DNA from: Nocardia sp. MH4
Lineage (GTDB): Bacteria; Actinomycetota; Actinomycetes; Mycobacteriales; Mycobacteriaceae
Length of the DNA: 54,911 nt
Direction: 5' to 3'
Assembly (NCBI RefSeq): GCF_019266065.1
Contig: NZ_LPNR01000130.1
Span: forward strand, 1-54,911
Position 1 is the first letter of the stretch; every line of letters begins with the position of its first letter. Shown here in pieces: positions 51,983 to 54,911 of this stretch. The notes beneath the pieces were generated by a model. The model was given only the letters and a program-made list of their open reading frames with translations, did not search any database and was not told the DNA's origin. Position numbers and translations under genes: made by a program.

Positions 51983-52117
51983 GGTGAGTCTCCTGTTGTT
52001 GCCGCCCCGGGCCGGGGCGGGTAGGGGTGTTGGTGGGTGATGGCAGGGCCGCGCCGTGACCGGTAGCGGCCCGGTCCCGGGGCCCCGGGCGCGGTGTGCG
52101 CCCCGGGGCCCCGGGGG

Positions 52118-53935
52118 CTAGGCGGCGCGCACGGCGGCAGTGATGGCGCGGGCGATCGCGGTGGCGGTGGTGGCCGGGTCGGAGACCGTGTGCACGGTCG
52201 CCCCGTTCAGCGGAGTCGGGGCTCCCGGGCGGCCGGGGCGTCTGCCGGTGTTCGGTGCCAGCCACAGCACCGCGCACCCCGCCGCGCGTACGGCGTCGAG
52301 TCGGCGCTGGGCGGCCTCGCGTTCGTAGTCTCGGTAGATGCCGTCGGAGATGATCACCAGTAGCCGGGTCGCGCCGGGCCGTGACAGGCCGAGGGCCCCG
52401 TCGAGTGCGACCGTGGCGGCACCGAGGGCGTGGTATTTGTCCGGGCAACCGAACTCGCTGACGTGGGCGGGGGCGGTGCCCGGGTAGGTGATGGGGGCCA
52501 CCGTCGCCCCGAACGTCACGGTCGCGGTGGTGGCGGGCAGCGCGGCCAGCTCGGCGGCACGGGCGATGATCCACGCGGCCGAGGACACCGGCGCGGCGAA
52601 CGCGCGCATCGAGGAGGACACATCGCAGGCGATGCCGACTCGCAGCGGCGGGTGCGGGCTGTTCTTTCGGGTGGTGCGGGTGAACGGTTCGGCGGTCGGG
52701 ATGGCACCGGCGGCGAGCTGGGCTTGGCGAGCCAGCACACCGCGCATCCGCACCCGCCCGGGCGGCACCACGGAGGTCGTTTTCACCGTGGCGCGTTCGC
52801 GGGCGGCGGCGGTGTCCAGCGCGCGGGCCAGCACCCGCGCGGCGCTGTGTTCTGTGGTCAGCGGGGTGCGGGTGCGGGCCACGGTGCGGGAGCGGGCCGG
52901 TGTCTTACCGTCGCCGAACACGTGCTCGGCCATCCGCTGTGCCTCTTCGGCAGTGGCGGCGGCAGCCTCGCGTGCGGCAGCGGCGGACTCGGCCGGGTCG
53001 GCGGGAACCGGGTTCGCCGCGACCTCGGCGGCGATGGCGGCGGCGGTGGCCTCGATGGCCGCGCCCAACAGTGAGGCCGGTATCGGTGTGGCGTGCGGTT
53101 CGGGGCCCACGATGTCGAACCAGCGCCGTCCGAGTTCGAGCATGGCGGCGGTGTCGGTATCGGCCACGGTGTGTGCCTCGCGCCAGATCGCGCGCAATTT
53201 GGTGAGGGTGTCGGTGCCGAGGATGGACTCGATCTCGCGCACCAGTGGCGCGCATTCGGACTCGGTCAGTACCCCGGCGTCGATCCGGCCGAGCACGAGG
53301 GCGGCGTTGTGCGCGGCGGCGTAGGCGGTGCGTGGGAGATGGGCGGCGGCGGTTTGGCCGCCGTTGTCGCCGATCACGATCTCGGTGGCGCTGGCGCGCA
53401 ACCAATGCCGATCGTCGGGGCGGCGGCGAATCTGGGCGGCCTCGATGCGTGACTCTTCGAGCAGTTTCGCCGCTTTCGCCACCTCGGGGTGTGCCAGCAG
53501 CGGGGCCCGCCATACCGTGTGTTTGGCGTGCGCGCACTCGTGCACGAGCGCGCCCCACACGGCCGGGTAGTTGTTGCGGTCACTGTTGCGGGCCGGGCGC
53601 GCGGTGGCCGGGTCGATCTTGAGTCGGGCCCCGTCGAGTTCGATGGCGGCCAGTGCGGGCACGAACACCGCCGGGTGTCCGAACGCGGCACCGGGGGCGA
53701 TGCTCACAGTCAGGTCGTCGCGGTCGGCGATCGGCGGAACCTCGGCGGTCATGGCAGCCGAGAGGGTGGCCCATCCCCCGGTGACGGGCACCGAGGCCGG
53801 GGCGGGGGTCGCAGGCGTGGCGGCGGGGGCCGCCCCTGCCCCGGCGGGGGCCGGGGTGGAAGCGGTGCCGGTGCCCGGGGTGGCGGGCGCGGCGGGGCTA
53901 GCGGGGGCGGGGGTGGTGATCACGTGGCCGGTCAT
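52118..53935 (-). CDS. HExxH metallopeptidase-like protein with C-terminal VWA domain
   Basis: 605 residues. After a Pro/Ala-rich leader (1-50) comes a domain with H132-E-C-A-H136 (zinc HExxH) inside WGALVHECAHAKHT, then a helical Ala/Glu-rich middle. The C-terminal von Willebrand A domain has the MIDAS motif D438-V-S440-S-S442 in ACDVSSSM and LLVIISDGIYRD. The layout recalls CobT-like VWA partners of MoxR-type ATPases, and such an ATPase gene lies immediately upstream. Likely a metal-dependent chaperone or protease complex; substrate unknown. Confidence 0.8.
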   Translation of the reverse strand: MTGHVITTPAPASPAAPATPGTGTASTPAPAGAGAAPAATPATPAPASVPVTGGWATLSAAMTAEVPPIADRDDLTVSIAPGAAFGHPAVFVPALAAIELDGARLKIDPATARPARNSDRNNYPAVWGALVHECAHAKHTVWRAPLLAHPEVAKAAKLLEESRIEAAQIRRRPDDRHWLRASATEIVIGDNGGQTAAAHLPRTAYAAAHNAALVLGRIDAGVLTESECAPLVREIESILGTDTLTKLRAIWREAHTVADTDTAAMLELGRRWFDIVGPEPHATPIPASLLGAAIEATAAAIAAEVAANPVPADPAESAAAAREAAAATAEEAQRMAEHVFGDGKTPARSRTVARTRTPLTTEHSAARVLARALDTAAARERATVKTTSVVPPGRVRMRGVLARQAQLAAGAIPTAEPFTRTTRKNSPHPPLRVGIACDVSSSMRAFAAPVSSAAWIIARAAELAALPATTATVTFGATVAPITYPGTAPAHVSEFGCPDKYHALGAATVALDGALGLSRPGATRLLVIISDGIYRDYEREAAQRRLDAVRAAGCAVLWLAPNTGRRPGRPGAPTPLNGATVHTVSDPATTATAIARAITAAVRAA

Positions 53936-53978
53936 GGCGGGCAGTACCTTTCGGGCGTGCGGGCGGCGGGGGTGGTGG

Positions 53979-54911
53979 TTAGAGGCGGGGGCCGAGGGCG
54001 AGCGGGGTGTGGGTGGTGCCGCACACGGTTTTCATCACGGCGGCCACTACGTCGCGGTCCTCTTCGGGGGCGGCCCCGAGGAGGTTGGCCATGGCGGTGT
54101 CGGGGTCGGTGGCGGCGGCGATCTTGCGGAACGCCAGCAGCTCGCGCAATTGCGGGGCCCACCCGACCTCGCCCTTGGCCTGCCGGGCGGCCAGCTCGCG
54201 CGCCACTTTCACCGCGCGGCGTTCCACCCCGAGCTGGGTGGCCAGGTCGAGGTCGCTGACCACCTGCACCTGGAACGCGAACCGGGAACTCAGCGCGTCG
54301 GACAGGATGGCTCCGTGCACGCCGGGGTTGTGGCCTGCCACCACGAAGAATCCGGGCTCGGCCTTGACCACTGCGCCGGTTGCTTTGACCACCAGCTCTT
54401 TTCGGCCGTCCATCGCGGGATACACCGCCGCGAGCACGGTCGGCGAGATCAGGGTCGCGTCGTCGATGAACAACACCCGGCCCTCTTTCATCGCGCGAAC
54501 GAGGGGCCCGTCCACGAACACGAAACGGCCATCGGGGGTTTGGGTGTACTCGCCCACGAAATCGGCGACCGTGGTGTCCCCGTCGCCCTGCACTGTGAGC
54601 AGGTCGCCGTAGGCGGCCTCGATGAGCGAGGTCTTGCCGGTGCCGGGCGGCCCGTACAGCAGCACCGGCACCTCGGCGGTGCGCATGGTCTGCAACACCT
54701 CCACGTCGGCGCGTCCGGCGAGCTTGCGCAGGTGGTAGTCCTGCCCGTTCGGCCGGGCCACCGTGTTACCCGTGCGGGCCGGGGCCGCCGAGGCGGCGGG
54801 CGCGGCCGGGGCCGGGGTGGCGGTTTTCTTAATGCGGCGGGCCGGTTTCGGCTTGCTGGGGGCCGGGGCCGCCGGGGTGGCAGGCGCGGCCGGAGCCGGG
54901 GCGGTAGCGGC
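53979..54911 (-). CDS. MoxR-type AAA ATPase, N-terminus beyond the window
   Basis: AAA+ ATPase, partial. Walker A is YGPPGTGKTS, Walker B is VLFIDDATLISP, followed by VAGHNPG (sensor 1) and ALSSRFAF (arginine-finger region). A GTG at 54761 is possible, but the frame stays open upstream through a Pro/Ala/Lys-rich stretch (APSKPKPARRIKK) to the window edge, so the real start is probably outside. It is paired with the VWA protein 43 nt downstream, the standard MoxR/VWA arrangement. Confidence 0.88.
   Translation of the reverse strand, partial: AATAPAPAAPATPAAPAPSKPKPARRIKKTATPAPAAPAASAAPARTGNTVARPNGQDYHLRKLAGRADVEVLQTMRTAEVPVLLYGPPGTGKTSLIEAAYGDLLTVQGDGDTTVADFVGEYTQTPDGRFVFVDGPLVRAMKEGRVLFIDDATLISPTVLAAVYPAMDGRKELVVKATGAVVKAEPGFFVVAGHNPGVHGAILSDALSSRFAFQVQVVSDLDLATQLGVERRAVKVARELAARQAKGEVGWAPQLRELLAFRKIAAATDPDTAMANLLGAAPEEDRDVVAAVMKTVCGTTHTPLALGPRL

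Larger units (their letters stand above)
32137..54911. mobile_element. Integrative conjugative element, right end beyond window
   Basis: Integrase and excisionase-like genes, a full type IV secretion set (pilin, VirB6, VirB4, VirB1-like hydrolase, VirD4-like coupling protein), a replication-relaxation protein, an orphan methyltransferase and accessory genes form one block. The left edge is placed between the amidohydrolase remnant and the integrase 3' end, where such elements usually have attL. No attL/attR pair could be identified. The NLR island to the left could instead be cargo of the same element. Confidence 0.7.

Overview
The window is high-GC actinobacterial DNA, most likely from Nocardia or a close mycolic-acid relative. 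The first 16.7 kb is ordinary chromosome. Its order gatA, gatC, ACT-domain protein, ligA, MetE-like protein, mnmA, cysteine desulfurase matches, from memory, the Mycobacterium tuberculosis Rv3011c to Rv3025c neighbourhood. Before that block lie a partial Ser/Thr kinase, a beta-lactamase-fold lipoprotein, a NarL-type two-component system, a secreted phospholipase A2-like protein and an SRPBCC protein.

From about 16.7 to 32.1 kb there is an accessory island rich in NLR-like (STAND) NTPases, probable defence genes and decayed gene fragments. It has three two-gene cassettes. In each, a small gene for a predicted membrane or effector protein overlaps the NTPase gene by 4 nt. Cassette 1 (17.37-19.22 kb) is a BELL-like protein plus a Sel1-repeat NTPase. 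Cassettes 2 (26.7-23.3 kb) and 3 (31.1-27.4 kb) are paralogous. Their two-transmembrane proteins share a near-identical C-terminal tail, and their NTPases share a near-identical 44-residue N-terminus. The sensor parts differ completely: NB-ARC plus 42-residue TPRs in one, NACHT-like plus 17 copies of a 32/39-residue repeat in the other. The arrangement resembles known BELL/NLR amyloid-signalling pairs, but with a two-TM effector. Between cassettes 1 and 2 sit an HhH-GPD DNA glycosylase operon, a possible AbiJ/HEPN protein, a decayed Mu/TniA-type transposase and other remnants.

From about 32.1 kb to the right edge is most of an integrative conjugative element. It carries a tyrosine integrase, an excisionase-like protein, a leftward type IV secretion operon (sigma-like regulator, pilin, VirB6/TrbL, PrgI-VirB4) and a rightward operon (degenerate methyltransferase, orphan DNA methyltransferase, VirD4-like coupling protein, replication-relaxation protein, VirB1-like hydrolase, cutinase-like protein lacking its nucleophile). 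The two operons diverge from a 0.48-kb region with two opposed arrays of sites spaced exactly 11 bp. A strong bidirectional terminator at 48.45 kb separates the rightward operon from a leftward set of accessory genes. That set includes a three-winged-helix protein and a MoxR-type AAA ATPase paired with an HExxH plus VWA-domain protein; the ATPase runs off the right edge. No tRNA, rRNA or CRISPR array was seen.
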